From Pseudomonas synxantha BG33R (lineage in GTDB: Bacteria > Pseudomonadota > Gammaproteobacteria > Pseudomonadales > Pseudomonadaceae), in the NCBI RefSeq assembly GCF_000263715.2, contig NZ_CM001514.1, positions 4,219,674 through 4,283,673 of the forward strand: a stretch of 64,000 nucleotides of DNA. Reading direction: 5' to 3'. The notes below the pieces were generated by a model. That model was not told the DNA's origin, ran no database searches, and saw only the letters and a list, made by a program, of their open reading frames with translations. This document shows positions 23,435 to 32,806 of this stretch, piece by piece; position 1 is the first letter of the stretch, and each line of letters begins with the position of its first letter. A program made the position numbers and the translations under genes.

Positions 23435-24769
23435 TCATGGTTTTGGATTTTTCATCAATTTTAATAAATACCCAGGCCAGCGCCATCGCGGGGTGGACTG
23501 ATCGGGGGTGCCTGCAAGGGTGTCTACCAGAGAGCGCGTCTTCAAAGGGTCGGCTACGGCCTCATCGACGACGCTGTGCGGCTGCCTGTCGTCGACTGAA
23601 GGCGCAGCCGCCCGACGCGGTTTTCCGGTGGCCGGGTCCATGGTGTAACCCGCGGCCTTACCTTTTTCGGTGATGGTCCAGATGCCATCGGTGTTGATAA
23701 GCACGGGCTCATCAAATGTGAGCGTTACCTCTTTGGCTACTGTGACCACCATATTGTCGTTGATACTTATCGGTGTATAAGTCGCGAACTCCCTGCCCAG
23801 CAAAGCTTGCGTGGCACCTGCACTGGAAAATTTCAGCACCATCTGCTCAAGGAAAGCGATGCTGCCCATATTGCTCAGCGCGCCGAAGTCCGGGTTCAGG
23901 ACATGACGTAAAAAACCCTGTTCGAGGCGGGTAGAGTCAATGGCCGAGCCGTACAGAATGCGTGATGCCGCAGCTACATCATGCTCCTTGAAGTTGAACG
24001 TCACCCGGCGCCCCTCCTGGTTGTAGCCATTATTACCGCTCAAGAGCTGGCGACCATTGTCGTGATGGCGGTAGTTGCCGAGGTCGTAGGCCAGCATGTC
24101 GACATATGCCAAGTCGGCTCCTTGCTCCTGCGCATAGGCGTACATGTCCGACAACAGGCTGCGATCATCACGAGTCAGGAAGTCGTAACTGCTTTGGGCC
24201 ATATTGCTAGAGGTCAGGGTGCCTTCGGCCACCGCAGGTTCATACCCCAGGAAGAGCCGAGAAATCATGAGTTCACGCCCAATGGCGGAACCTGAAGAGG
24301 CGCTGACCCGCTGTTCATTCAGGCGAACCTCCTGCCAGGCTGCGCGCCGTTCGTTGACGGTGAACGTACCGCTTTCGTCGCGAGCAATCAGCGTCAATTG
24401 ATCGACCGCGAGTCCTTTGAAAGGGTTACTGGCCAAACCGTTGGCAAAGGCGGTGGCTTGCTTGGCGCGCTCAAGCAATTCCAGAACGTGAGTATCGGGA
24501 ACCTCAGCATCATGCTGAGCTTTGTCAGCGAAATATCTTTCGTCGCTGATCGCATCGAGCGGGTTGGAGAGGTTGTTGCCTGGGTCTTCTTGACGCATGC
24601 CGGCGTCATGGTTGGCAGCGTCACTTAGTTGCCTCGCCAGGATCGATAAGGTGTTGTCAGCATCGGCTTCAACAACGGCAGGCGCGCCGATAGGGTCTCG
24701 AAGAGGCAACACCGAGGCTGGGCTCAAGTCACGGACAACAGGACCAAATGATGCACCTATAAGCTCCAT
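23435..24769 (-). CDS. Large orphan protein of unknown function
   Basis: The 444-aa product has no signal peptide, membrane segment or motif I recognise. Its first 100 residues are polar and disorder-like (DLSPASVLPLRDPIGAPAVV). The middle is helical, with DDRSLLSDMYAYAQEQGADL followed by AYVDMLAYDLGNYRHHDNGR. The C-terminal part includes TLTFDEPVLINTDGIWTITE, and the end is low-complexity and basic. This layout recalls secreted effectors or structural proteins, but that is only an impression. The ATG at 24769 has AGGG eight bases upstream. It is isolated, with over 230 bases of non-coding DNA on both sides. Confidence 0.65.
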   Translation of the reverse strand: MELIGASFGPVVRDLSPASVLPLRDPIGAPAVVEADADNTLSILARQLSDAANHDAGMRQEDPGNNLSNPLDAISDERYFADKAQHDAEVPDTHVLELLERAKQATAFANGLASNPFKGLAVDQLTLIARDESGTFTVNERRAAWQEVRLNEQRVSASSGSAIGRELMISRLFLGYEPAVAEGTLTSSNMAQSSYDFLTRDDRSLLSDMYAYAQEQGADLAYVDMLAYDLGNYRHHDNGRQLLSGNNGYNQEGRRVTFNFKEHDVAAASRILYGSAIDSTRLEQGFLRHVLNPDFGALSNMGSIAFLEQMVLKFSSAGATQALLGREFATYTPISINDNMVVTVAKEVTLTFDEPVLINTDGIWTITEKGKAAGYTMDPATGKPRRAAAPSVDDRQPHSVVDEAVADPLKTRSLVDTLAGTPDQSTPRWRWPGYLLKLMKNPKP

Positions 24770-25001
24770 AATCATCACCCTTTAATTAAAGGTCAGTGTC
24801 GACACATCCAGTAGGATTCACGCTCCAACACTGCATGATTTACAGCTTCAAGTAAGCCAGCTACTTCCTAAAAACGTGAAGTCCGCATCTGTAATACCAA
24901 GCAGTAGGACTCTGTCAGCCACTTCGTAGTCCCGCCTCCCCTCTACCTGAACCGACCGTTTCAGGTCATGCTGCGCCCTCCCTTTCAAGGACGAAAAAAG
25001 C

Positions 25002-26030
25002 ATGAAAGCCCCCCTCGCCGCTCTGCTGCTGATGTGCCTGAGCGCTCCCGCATTCGCCGCTGACAACCCCATCGGTTTCCAAACCACCACCCTGCCCGAC
25101 ACCCTTAACAGCCGCCCGCTGGAAATGGCTGTGTGGTACCCCGCCGCCGCCACTGCCAAACCCAAGCTGATCGCCGACAATGTGGTGTTCATCGGCGTGC
25201 TGGCCGTTCCCGATGCGGCGCCGACGCCCGGCAAGCATCCTTTGGTGGTGCTCTCCCACGGCTACGGGGGCAATTGGGGCAAACAGGCGTGGCTGGCCAG
25301 TGCGTTGGCGCAGCAGGGTTATATCGTGGCGGCGGTCAACCACCCGGGCACTACCAGCCAGGATCGCAGCGCACAGGCCGCTGCGGAGTTATGGCAACGG
25401 CCGAGGGATTTAAGTCGGGCCATTGATGCGCTATTGGCCCAGCCCGAGCCATTCGGTGCGGTGGATAGCGACCGGATCGCGGTGGTTGGGCATTCCCTGG
25501 GGGGCTGGACGGTGATGGAGACGGCCGGTGCGCGTTTTGACCCGGCGCTGTTTGCCCGGGACTGCAGCGCCCATCCGACGCTGGTCGCGTGTACCGCCTA
25601 CCGCGAGATGAATCCTGAGGGCACTGCGACCGGGAAGGAAAAATTGGCCGAAGACTTGAGCGACAAACGCGTCAGCGCCGTGGTGTCTTTGGACCTGGGC
25701 CTGTCGCGCGGGTTTACCGATGCAAGCCTGGCGGCGCTGCCAGTGCGGGCCTTGGTGATCGCCGCCGGTCTGCCGTCAGCGGATTTGCCGGCGCAAATGG
25801 AATCGGCCGACATGGCCAAGCGGTTGCCAAAAGCCTCGACGCAGTACGTGGAGATCCGCGACGCCAGCCATTTTAGTTTTATGTCCCAATGCAAACCGGG
25901 CGCGGCGGCGATACTCGACGCCGATGTGCCCGGCGATGGCATTATTTGCCAGGACGGCAAGGATGCGCGGCCACGCCCGGTGATCCAGCAGCAGGTGATC
26001 ACGTTGATCAGCGAGTTCCTGGCACGCTGA
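25002..26030 (+). CDS. Secreted alpha/beta-hydrolase (dienelactone hydrolase/PAF-acetylhydrolase-like)
   Basis: The 342-aa product has a clear signal peptide (KAPLAALLLMCLSAPAFA, cut before ADN). The fold blocks are ARPLEM-type AVWYPAA, HPLVVLSHGYGGNWGKQAWL (oxyanion region), AAVNHPGTTSQDRS and VVGHSLGGWTVMETAG with the nucleophile Ser in GHSLGG. The catalytic His is probably in IRDASHFSFMSQC. Such periplasmic hydrolases act on esters, but the substrate is open. Ribosome binding site AAGGA precedes the ATG. A MocR-type regulator follows 23 bases downstream and may be co-transcribed. Confidence 0.8.
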   Translation: MKAPLAALLLMCLSAPAFAADNPIGFQTTTLPDTLNSRPLEMAVWYPAAATAKPKLIADNVVFIGVLAVPDAAPTPGKHPLVVLSHGYGGNWGKQAWLASALAQQGYIVAAVNHPGTTSQDRSAQAAAELWQRPRDLSRAIDALLAQPEPFGAVDSDRIAVVGHSLGGWTVMETAGARFDPALFARDCSAHPTLVACTAYREMNPEGTATGKEKLAEDLSDKRVSAVVSLDLGLSRGFTDASLAALPVRALVIAAGLPSADLPAQMESADMAKRLPKASTQYVEIRDASHFSFMSQCKPGAAAILDADVPGDGIICQDGKDARPRPVIQQQVITLISEFLAR

Positions 26031-26053
26031 ACCATTAATCCAGGACCACGGCG

Positions 26054-27448
26054 ATGAATAGCGGCAAAAAAGACACCTTCGCCTATCAAGCGGTGTACCG
26101 CTACCTCATCGAGCTGATCGAGGCCTGCCCTGCCGACGGCGAACGCAAATTGCCGTCCCTGCGCCAACTGGCCCTGTGCCTGGGCGTGTCGGTGTCGACC
26201 ACCAAGTACGCGTATGCATTGCTTGAGGAACAAGGGCGGATCCAGGCCAGGCCCAAGCTCGGTTTTTTCATCGTCCCAGGCTTGGCTGCCACCATCAACC
26301 CAAGCTCATCCCCCCTGCTCGACCAGGTCTTCGCCAACGCACGCCAACCCGGCATGCTGGCCCTGAGCAGCGACGCGCCGGCGATGCTGCTGTCGCTGGA
26401 GCAGCCCTTGCTGATGGTGGAGCGTGAACTGACCCGGCAGTACCCGCGCTCGCTGGCACCACTGTATCTGCCAATGGGCGAGCCCGAGTTGCGCGCGGCC
26501 TTGGCCGAACGCTATAGCCGCTCTACTGACCATTACTGGCAAGCCGACCAGGTGTATATCGGCTCGGACCTGCACAGTGTGTTGGAGGTCTCGCTCAATG
26601 CCCTGGACCTGGCGGGCACGCTCGCACTGGTGGAGTCGCCATGTTCGTGGGCGATCCTGCGGCAATTGCAGGCGGCGAAAATCCGTGTGATCGAGATGCC
26701 CCTCGGCGCAGATGGACGTTTTGACCTGGACGCTCTGAACGCGTTGCTCAAGCGTGAGCCGATTCGCCTGGCGGTGCTGTCATCGACAGTGAATATGCCC
26801 CAGGGCGGTGTGATGCCCGCGCAGGATAAACAGCAGATCTGCGAATGGTTGGCCGAGCGGAATATCTGGTTGTTCGAAAACGACACCTACGGCGAGCTGT
26901 ATTTCGGCCCCCAACCGGCGCGTTATCGCGACTACGCCGACCCGCACAAACTACTGGTGTTCTCGACCTTCGACAAAGTCATCGGCTCGGAAGCACCCTA
27001 CGGCTATGTGCTGTGTCGCAGTGCTGGGACGCCGTTGCAGCAGCTGTTCCTGGAGCGCGGCTTTCGCCTCTCGCCGATCCGCCAGAAAGCCATCGCCAAG
27101 CTGTTTGCGTCCAAGCGTATCGACACACACCTGAAGGCGTTGCGCGCACGGTTGCTGGCGCGCATGACGCAGCTCAAAGCCCTGCTGTTAACCCACGGCA
27201 ATGACCAATGGCAGGTGGTCGAACCCCACGGCGGCGCAAGCTTCTGGCTCCGGGCCAGCCGCCCGGTGGATATGCGCCAGGTGTTCGCGCACTTGCTAAG
27301 CCAGCGCATCGTCATCGCCCCCGGCGAACTGTTCAGCCAGCAAGGCGCTTGGCCAGATCACCTGCGCCTGAGCTACACACTCGACTGGAGCAAGGACATT
27401 GCCCAGGCCGTCCAACTACTGGCCCAGGCGCTGCGTCAAAGCCCGTAG
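26054..27448 (+). CDS. MocR-type GntR regulator with aminotransferase domain
   Basis: The 464-aa product joins a short GntR winged helix ([40 protein letters not shown]) to a fold-type I aminotransferase-like domain: [50 protein letters not shown] and the PLP-Lys motif [19 protein letters not shown]. The MocR family uses PLP to sense amino-type ligands. The 3' end overlaps the convergent panB gene by 13 bases. Target genes cannot be told; the hydrolase upstream is one candidate. Confidence 0.85.
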   Translation: MNSGKKDTFAYQAVYRYLIELIEACPADGERKLPSLRQLALCLGVSVSTTKYAYALLEEQGRIQARPKLGFFIVPGLAATINPSSSPLLDQVFANARQPGMLALSSDAPAMLLSLEQPLLMVERELTRQYPRSLAPLYLPMGEPELRAALAERYSRSTDHYWQADQVYIGSDLHSVLEVSLNALDLAGTLALVESPCSWAILRQLQAAKIRVIEMPLGADGRFDLDALNALLKREPIRLAVLSSTVNMPQGGVMPAQDKQQICEWLAERNIWLFENDTYGELYFGPQPARYRDYADPHKLLVFSTFDKVIGSEAPYGYVLCRSAGTPLQQLFLERGFRLSPIRQKAIAKLFASKRIDTHLKALRARLLARMTQLKALLLTHGNDQWQVVEPHGGASFWLRASRPVDMRQVFAHLLSQRIVIAPGELFSQQGAWPDHLRLSYTLDWSKDIAQAVQLLAQALRQSP

Positions 27449-28251
27449 CAGTGCCGGTCTTCGGGAAAACGACCCTGGCGCACATCGTCGGCGAAACGCT
27501 CGCAGGCATCGCGAATCACCGCCCCCACATCAGCGTATTGCTTGACGAAGCGCGGCATCGAGCCGCCGCCCAGGCCCAGCACATCCTCGGTGACCAACAC
27601 CTGGCCGTCACACGCAGGCGATGCGCCGATGCCGATGGTGGGTTTGCTTGAGTCCAGGGTGATCTGCCGGGCCACACCTTCGGCCACCCCTTCCAGCAGC
27701 AGACTGAAGGCCCCCGCTTCCAGGTTGGCGCGAGCATCGGCGACAATCACCGCAGCGGTTTCAGCGCTCAGGCCCTGAGCCTTGAACCCGCCCATGACGT
27801 TGACGAATTGCGGCATCAGCCCCACGTGGGCCATCACCGGTACACCTCGTGCAACCAGGAACTCCACGGTGCCGGCCAGGGCCTGATTGGCCTCCAGCTT
27901 GACCGCATCGCAACCGGTACGCGCCAATACTTGGGCACAGTTGCGAAAAGCCTGCTCATACGACTCCTGGTAACTGCCAAACGGCATGTCGGCGATCACA
28001 CAGGCCAAGCGCGTACTGTCGACCACCGCACGGGTGTGGCCGATGATTTCTTCCAGTTGCATGCTCAGGGTCGACGCCCGGCCATAGCCGACCATGGCGG
28101 TGGAGTCACCGACCAGGATGAAGTCGACGATCGGATCGATCAGCTTGGCGATAGCGCTGGAGTAGGCGGTCAGGGAGACGATTTTCTGCTGCCCCTTCAT
28201 GGCGACCAATTGAGGGACAGTCATGCGTTTGGTACGGGTGTGAATGCTCAT
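27436..28251 (-). CDS. panB: 3-methyl-2-oxobutanoate hydroxymethyltransferase (PanB paralogue)
   Basis: The 271-aa product adds the hydroxymethyl group from methylene-THF to ketoisovalerate, first step of pantothenate synthesis. It has [20 protein letters not shown], then [19 protein letters not shown] (metal-binding Asp), [38 protein letters not shown] and [20 protein letters not shown] followed by GLGGG. PanC and PanD are not adjacent, unlike in the usual pan operon, so this may be a second, isolated PanB. Key residues appear intact. It overlaps the MocR gene tail-to-tail. Confidence 0.88.
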   Translation of the reverse strand: MSIHTRTKRMTVPQLVAMKGQQKIVSLTAYSSAIAKLIDPIVDFILVGDSTAMVGYGRASTLSMQLEEIIGHTRAVVDSTRLACVIADMPFGSYQESYEQAFRNCAQVLARTGCDAVKLEANQALAGTVEFLVARGVPVMAHVGLMPQFVNVMGGFKAQGLSAETAAVIVADARANLEAGAFSLLLEGVAEGVARQITLDSSKPTIGIGASPACDGQVLVTEDVLGLGGGSMPRFVKQYADVGAVIRDACERFADDVRQGRFPEDRHCYGL

Positions 28252-28405
28252 CGGGGCTTTTCCGTTTGCGCTGGATACTCGGCCCGATTATTGGCGAAAC
28301 GAAGGACGATTCAATGCACAGATCAGCGCTAAAAAGCGACCCAGCGCCCGGTCACACTTGCTGAAACTGGTATCATCCGCGCCTTTCCCTCTCAGGCTCC
28401 GCGAC

Positions 28406-28576
28406 ATGAACCGCCAGAAAAAACTCCAGCAGCTCTTCAAGGCCAAAGCCAAAAAGGCCAGCGCCAAACTGGCGCCCAAAAGCAAAGACAAATACATCAG
28501 CAAGGCCGACCGTTTGAAGCTGGAAACCGAAGCTGGCCAGGACCCGGTTACGTCCCCCGAGACACCTGCTGAGTAA
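28406..28576 (+). CDS. DUF2986 small basic protein
   Basis: The 56-aa product starts MNRQKKLQQLFKAKAKKASA and has KDKYISKADRLKLETEAG, the DUF2986 pattern. It is strongly basic in the first half and acidic at the end. The function is unknown; a ribosome or nucleic-acid link is only a guess from charge. The 3' end overlaps the convergent GlxA-type regulator by 29 bases. Confidence 0.75.
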   Translation: MNRQKKLQQLFKAKAKKASAKLAPKSKDKYISKADRLKLETEAGQDPVTSPETPAE

Positions 28577-29543
28577 GACGCATGGCTGAAGGGGTGGCCG
28601 CTTCATACTTGCCCCAGATGCGCCGCAGATGCCGCGCCGAACCAAAGCCTGCGCGCTCGGCGACGGTTTCAATGCCCAGGTCCGACTCGGCCAGCAGTTC
28701 ACGGGCCACAGCCAGGCGCAGGCGGTGCAGGTAGTCCAGCGGACTGATACCGACATGCTCCTGGAACAAGCGCCCCAGGTGGCGGCTGCCGGTACAGGCC
28801 AGGGCCGCCATGCGGGTCACGGTCCAGGCTTCACAGGGGGCTGCGGCGATGGCGTCCTGCACCCGATGCACCGCCGGGTGCAGGTGATTACGCCCGGTTA
28901 TCCACGGCGACAACTGCGGGTCGCTGCCGCTGCGGCGCAGGTACACCACCATGTCCCGCGCTACCGCGCACGCCAGCCGTGGCCCGGCCAGCTCGGCGAC
29001 CAGGTGCAGCATCAGGTCGATACCGGCCGTGACACCGGCGCTGCAACTGACCGGGCCATCGGTCACGTACAAGCGGTTTTCCAGGACGCGAGCCTTGGGC
29101 GCCATGGCTTGCAAGGTGGCGCACAACGAGTGGTGCGTGGTGCATTGGCGGCCATCCAGCAATCCGGCGCTGGCGGCACTCAACGCGCCGGCGCATACGC
29201 AGATAAGGCGTTCAGCCGAGGGTGCGAAGACGTTTTGCAACCAGTGGGTCAGCCGCTTGCTGGCCGAGTCGAACGCCTGCTGGTGCGTCTTGCTGACCTT
29301 CATCGTGGAGCCCACCAAGACCACCAGGGTGCCGGGGGCCAAGGTCGGTGGCAGTGGCGCCAGCCCCGTCAGCGGCAACCCGATGGAGGTGTGCAGCGTT
29401 GCCACCGGGCTGACGTACTGCAAGTCGAAATCCACCGCCGCCGGGTCATCGACCTGGGCGGCCAGGCGCAGCACTTCGGCAGGCCCGGCCAGGTCGAGCA
29501 TCAGTACGTTTGGCAACAGCACAAACAGCACCGGCACACTCAT
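28548..29543 (-). CDS. GlxA/AraC-type regulator
   Basis: The 331-aa product has an N-terminal DJ-1/PfpI domain (VLFVLLPNVLMLDLAGPAEV, ERLICVCAGALSAASAGLLD with Cys in the nucleophile place) and an AraC domain at the end (CEAWTVTRMAALACTGSRHL, GIETVAERAGFGSARHLRRI). The C-terminal match is good, so DNA binding is likely. It starts four bases after the isochorismatase-like gene stop on the same strand, so the two form an operon; the regulator probably senses or controls the hydrolase substrate. Confidence 0.85.
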   Translation of the reverse strand: MSVPVLFVLLPNVLMLDLAGPAEVLRLAAQVDDPAAVDFDLQYVSPVATLHTSIGLPLTGLAPLPPTLAPGTLVVLVGSTMKVSKTHQQAFDSASKRLTHWLQNVFAPSAERLICVCAGALSAASAGLLDGRQCTTHHSLCATLQAMAPKARVLENRLYVTDGPVSCSAGVTAGIDLMLHLVAELAGPRLACAVARDMVVYLRRSGSDPQLSPWITGRNHLHPAVHRVQDAIAAAPCEAWTVTRMAALACTGSRHLGRLFQEHVGISPLDYLHRLRLAVARELLAESDLGIETVAERAGFGSARHLRRIWGKYEAATPSAMRLTQQVSRGT

Positions 29544-29547
29544 CGAT

Positions 29548-30090
29548 TCACTCCGCCAGGGCCTGGGCGACCGTCACGATGCGGGCGAAGCGGTCATCGA
29601 GGACCAGCTCCGTGCGTTCGCGAATCTCGGCCGGCGTATAGACCCGGCCGCTACGCGCGTGGGTCATCGGGAAGGTCAGCGTCGCCTCGCTGACAAAATC
29701 CACCGTGAAGCCGCTGTCGCAAGCCTGCCGCGTGGTGGTCTCGCAGCATTGCTCGGTGCGGATGCCGCTGATGATCAGCGTGGTAACGCCCATCTCTACC
29801 AGACGAGCGGCCAGTGGCGTGCCGGCCAAGGCACTGTGGTAGCGCTTGTGGATGACCAACTGCGGATTGATCGACAGCTCGCTCAGTGCCCTGACGTTGC
29901 CCGATTGCATGGAGAAATGCCCCTGGTCTTCAACATGGAAGACTTGTACCACCGGGATGCCCCGCTGAACACAACCATCGATGAGGGCCTGCTGTTTTTC
30001 CAGATAGTCGGGCAGGTCATTTTCGGACCAATAGGTTGAATGACGGAACGAGTGCTGGGCGTCGATCACGATCAGGGCTTTACGGCTCAT
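29548..30090 (-). CDS. Isochorismatase-like cysteine hydrolase
   Basis: The 180-aa product has the isochorismatase fold: KALIVIDAQHSFRHSTYWSE (catalytic Asp), VIHKRYHSALAGTPL with the catalytic Lys, and VTTLIISGIRTEQCCETTTR with the catalytic Cys in the EQCCETT loop. Enzymes of this kind hydrolyse amides or ureido compounds, such as nicotinamide or biuret. It is the first gene in an operon with a GlxA-type regulator. Confidence 0.85.
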   Translation of the reverse strand: MSRKALIVIDAQHSFRHSTYWSENDLPDYLEKQQALIDGCVQRGIPVVQVFHVEDQGHFSMQSGNVRALSELSINPQLVIHKRYHSALAGTPLAARLVEMGVTTLIISGIRTEQCCETTTRQACDSGFTVDFVSEATLTFPMTHARSGRVYTPAEIRERTELVLDDRFARIVTVAQALAE

Positions 30091-30181
30091 GGACAGTCCT
30101 TTTGGCTTGCATCAGTGGGTGAACGATGCAAGCCATGGTAAGGACAACCCACAGCGCACGACAGGCGCAAGGCAGACTACT

Positions 30182-30715
30182 TCAGGACGGATTCGGACAT
30201 GTCATCGGACACACCATGGCACAACGGCTGCCGGGTTCGAAGCCATGGGCGTATTCATCTGCCAGGATCGTTTCCAGACGCGGATCACTGTGAGTAGCGA
30301 AGCCCAGGCGCCGGTAGAACGGTGCATTCCACGGTACATGCACAAAGGTGGTCAGGGTCACTGCATGCAGTTGCTGGGCGCGGGCGTGGTTCATCGCCGT
30401 TTCCACCAGCCTGCGCCCCCAGCCCTGGCCTTGCAGCGGCCGGGCCACGGACACTTCATGGATATGCAGATCGTCGCCAAAGCGTTCTGCGCTGAGGAAA
30501 CCCTGGGGTTGGTCGTGGTGATCAACCACCACCCAACAGGTCGATAGCGCGATCCACTGCCGATGGCACTCGACGCCAATCGACGCGGCATCCGCCAGCC
30601 AGGCCAGCCCTTCGATTGCGCGAAACGCCTGGGCCGCGCACTGCTCGATGGCGGGCAACAAACCGGCGTCTTGCGTGCGCGCCAGGCGAATGTGGGCGGA
30701 CTGCTCAGCAACCAC
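30182..30715 (-). CDS. GNAT N-acetyltransferase
   Basis: The 177-aa product has DLHIHEVSVARPLQGQGWGR followed by RLVETAMNHAR, the GNAT strand 4 and acetyl-CoA loop, then LTTFVHVPWNAPFYRRLGF with the conserved Tyr. This branch resembles the AAC(6')-like or amine acetyltransferases of Pseudomonas, without a certain substrate. The start is GTG at 30715, which overlaps the end of the YeeE/YedE gene by 11 bases, so the two are translationally coupled. Confidence 0.82.
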   Translation of the reverse strand: MVAEQSAHIRLARTQDAGLLPAIEQCAAQAFRAIEGLAWLADAASIGVECHRQWIALSTCWVVVDHHDQPQGFLSAERFGDDLHIHEVSVARPLQGQGWGRRLVETAMNHARAQQLHAVTLTTFVHVPWNAPFYRRLGFATHSDPRLETILADEYAHGFEPGSRCAMVCPMTCPNPS

Positions 30716-31916
30716 TCAAGGCCACCTGGGGCCGTTCGCCGGTAAAGAAGAAGGGCCGCAGGCGCACGCCCACGCCGTTGCCGATAAAGGCCGCCACCAG
30801 CCACACCCAGCCATGCAGGCTGCCCGAGGCGATGCCACTGAAATAGGCGCCGATATTACAGCCATAGGCCAGGCGCGAACCGTAGCCGAGCAGCAGGCCG
30901 CCGATCACGGCGGCGATCAACGAGCGTGCCGGAATATTCAGGCTGGGAGCGAAACGCCCGGCCAAGCCAGCGGCCAGCAGCGCGCCAAGGACAATGCCGA
31001 TATCCATGACGCTGGTGATGTCTTCCCAGACCGGCGCGGCCAGGGCCTTGGCATTGCCCGGCATCTGCCAGAACGCCCAACTCGCCACATCCACACCCAG
31101 CCCGCTCGCCACTTTGGCGCCCCACAGCGCGAACGCCGAGGTGATGCCCCACGGCCGCCCAGCCAGAGCCAGGGTGGCGTAGTTGAGCAGCGCCAGGCCA
31201 ATCGCGCCCCACACCAGCGGCCAGGGCCCACGCAGAAAACGACGCAGCCCTTGATGCTCGCTGTGCACGCCTTGTTCAAGCTGGCCGTGACGGCGCTTTT
31301 CCAGGCGCACGGTCACCACCGCAATCAGCGCGAACACCGCCAGGCTCAGGACCAGCGCCGGCAGCACACCGAAACTGTTGACGATGGAAACCGCCGGGAA
31401 CGACGGCAACGCAAACCACCAGTCGACGTGGTGGGTGGCGATCAACGAGCCACAGATAAAGAACAGCAGCGTCACCAACATGCGCGCATTACCGCCGCCC
31501 ACGGTGAACAAGGTGCCCGATGCACAGCCGCCACCCAGTTGCATGCCGATCCCGAAGATAAACGCCCCGAACACCACCGACACACCGGCCGGCGCCACCA
31601 GCCCCACGACCGGCTGGCCGAACAAAGTGCCCGCACCCAGTGCCGGGAAAAACAGCAGCACCGCCACCGCCAGCATCACCATCTGCGCACGCAAGCCGGC
31701 GCCACGCCGATCATTGATAAACACGCGCCAGGCCGAGGTAAAACCGAAGGCAGCGTGGTAGAGCGTCAGGCCCAGCGCGGCGCCGACCACCAGCAACAAC
31801 ACTTGGCGTGCGCCAACGGTGTTTTGCAGGAACAGGGCGCCCGCCACCAGGATGATAAAGGCTATCAGTGGCGCGGCAGGCTTGCGTGCAGGCGCCAGGG
31901 AAAGGGAGGTGCTCAT
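30705..31916 (-). CDS. YeeE/YedE-family transporter (thiosulfate or selenium compounds)
   Basis: The 403-aa product has about ten membrane segments and two Sulf_transp signatures: FIFGIGMQLGGGCASGTLFT and GYGSRLAYGCNIGAYFSGIA. In TsuA (YeeE) the Cys in these motifs carry thiosulfate; YedE relatives act in selenium metabolism. The start ATG at 31916 was chosen because the family begins close to the first helix and there is a long polar upstream stretch without conservation. The gene is followed by the coupled GNAT gene. A TetR gene stops 137 bases upstream on the same strand. Confidence 0.85.
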   Translation of the reverse strand: MSTSLSLAPARKPAAPLIAFIILVAGALFLQNTVGARQVLLLVVGAALGLTLYHAAFGFTSAWRVFINDRRGAGLRAQMVMLAVAVLLFFPALGAGTLFGQPVVGLVAPAGVSVVFGAFIFGIGMQLGGGCASGTLFTVGGGNARMLVTLLFFICGSLIATHHVDWWFALPSFPAVSIVNSFGVLPALVLSLAVFALIAVVTVRLEKRRHGQLEQGVHSEHQGLRRFLRGPWPLVWGAIGLALLNYATLALAGRPWGITSAFALWGAKVASGLGVDVASWAFWQMPGNAKALAAPVWEDITSVMDIGIVLGALLAAGLAGRFAPSLNIPARSLIAAVIGGLLLGYGSRLAYGCNIGAYFSGIASGSLHGWVWLVAAFIGNGVGVRLRPFFFTGERPQVALSGC

Positions 31917-32053
31917 GGGGATCTCGATGGGTTGGAAGGAGGCCAGTATAGCCCCAGACGGAATTTGATCAGGCGCAGGCATTGCCGAGAGGCTCATCGC
32001 CTGAACCACCGCTATCGCAGCCTCGCTAAAGCTCGACAGCTGAGGAGGAATGA

Positions 32054-32671
32054 CTAACGCTGGCTGATCGAGCTCCACGCCGCTTCAGCCAGCAGCTCAC
32101 GGTACTCGAAGGGACTCTTTTTGACCTTCGCCGACAGCCACGCACGCGAATAGCTTTCCGCCGCGCCAATGATCAACGAAGGAATAAGTTCTGCGGGCAA
32201 ATGGCTGAAGTGTTCCTTGCGCCCTTCCCCGCCCATCCACTCCTTCAACTGCTGGTTGCGCTGCTTGTTGCGCGCAATCAACTCGTCCTTGAACGGGCCG
32301 TTGGACACGGCAAAACGGCTTTGGAAAACAAACCGCGCCCAGTCCGGCTGGGCGGTGACCCACTCAACGTAGCTGTACACCAGGCCAACCACACCGGCGT
32401 GGGCCGTATCCGCCGCTTGCAGGTAGTGGTCACGCAGGCTGGCCTGGTCTTCCAGCGCAGCAAAGAACAGCGCGGCGACCAGCCCTTCCTTGTTGCCGAA
32501 GTGGTGATAGATAGCGCCCACGCTGGTGTCGCAGCGCGCACGGATGGTCTCGATGTTGGTCGCCTCGATGCCTGCCTCGTTAAAACAGGCCAGCGCCTCA
32601 CGCAGGATGGTGCGCTTGAGGTCGCTGCGCCTGCCGGGGAAGGTGCGCTCGATGAGATCGATGGAGTGCAT
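32054..32671 (-). CDS. TetR-family transcriptional regulator
   Basis: The 205-aa product has the TetR HTH: RRSDLKRTILREALACFNEA then TNIETIRARCDTSVGAIYHH and FGNKEGLVAALFF. The C-terminal part is helical ligand-binding. It is divergent from a thioesterase-like gene at 32807, and two perfect palindromes lie in between, next to a promoter. It is likely to repress that gene and perhaps itself. Confidence 0.88.
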   Translation of the reverse strand: MHSIDLIERTFPGRRSDLKRTILREALACFNEAGIEATNIETIRARCDTSVGAIYHHFGNKEGLVAALFFAALEDQASLRDHYLQAADTAHAGVVGLVYSYVEWVTAQPDWARFVFQSRFAVSNGPFKDELIARNKQRNQQLKEWMGGEGRKEHFSHLPAELIPSLIIGAAESYSRAWLSAKVKKSPFEYRELLAEAAWSSISQR

Positions 32672-32730
32672 GGGGGGAACGCCAAATCAAAACAGTTTAT
32701 AGGCTGAGCGACCGCCAGAGAAAGCTCGGG

Positions 32731-32760
32731 TTGACAGGCATGGAATCTACAGAATATTGT
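32731..32760 (+). promoter_or_regulatory. Sigma-70 promoter candidate of the thioesterase gene
   Basis: TTGACA (32731-32736) is followed after 18 bases by TATTGT (32755-32760). The -10 lies within the first TetR palindrome, and the predicted start falls in the second. Confidence 0.5.
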
Positions 32761-32783
32761 TCTGTTACGGAATATTATTCCGT
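32749..32783. promoter_or_regulatory. Tandem TetR operator candidate
   Basis: Two perfect 17-bp palindromes follow one another: ACAGAATATTGTTCTGT (32749-32765) and ACGGAATATTATTCCGT (32767-32783), 18 bases apart. They share RGAATATTRTTCY and overlap the -10 region of the divergent thioesterase promoter. Confidence 0.7.
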
Positions 32784-32806
32784 GATCAAACCTTGAGGAT
32801 ATTCGT

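Noticed and set aside
30648..32057. Plus-strand frame of about 470 codons opposite the YeeE/YedE gene
   Set aside because: The minus-strand gene has two family signatures; the plus frame is antisense with no motif.
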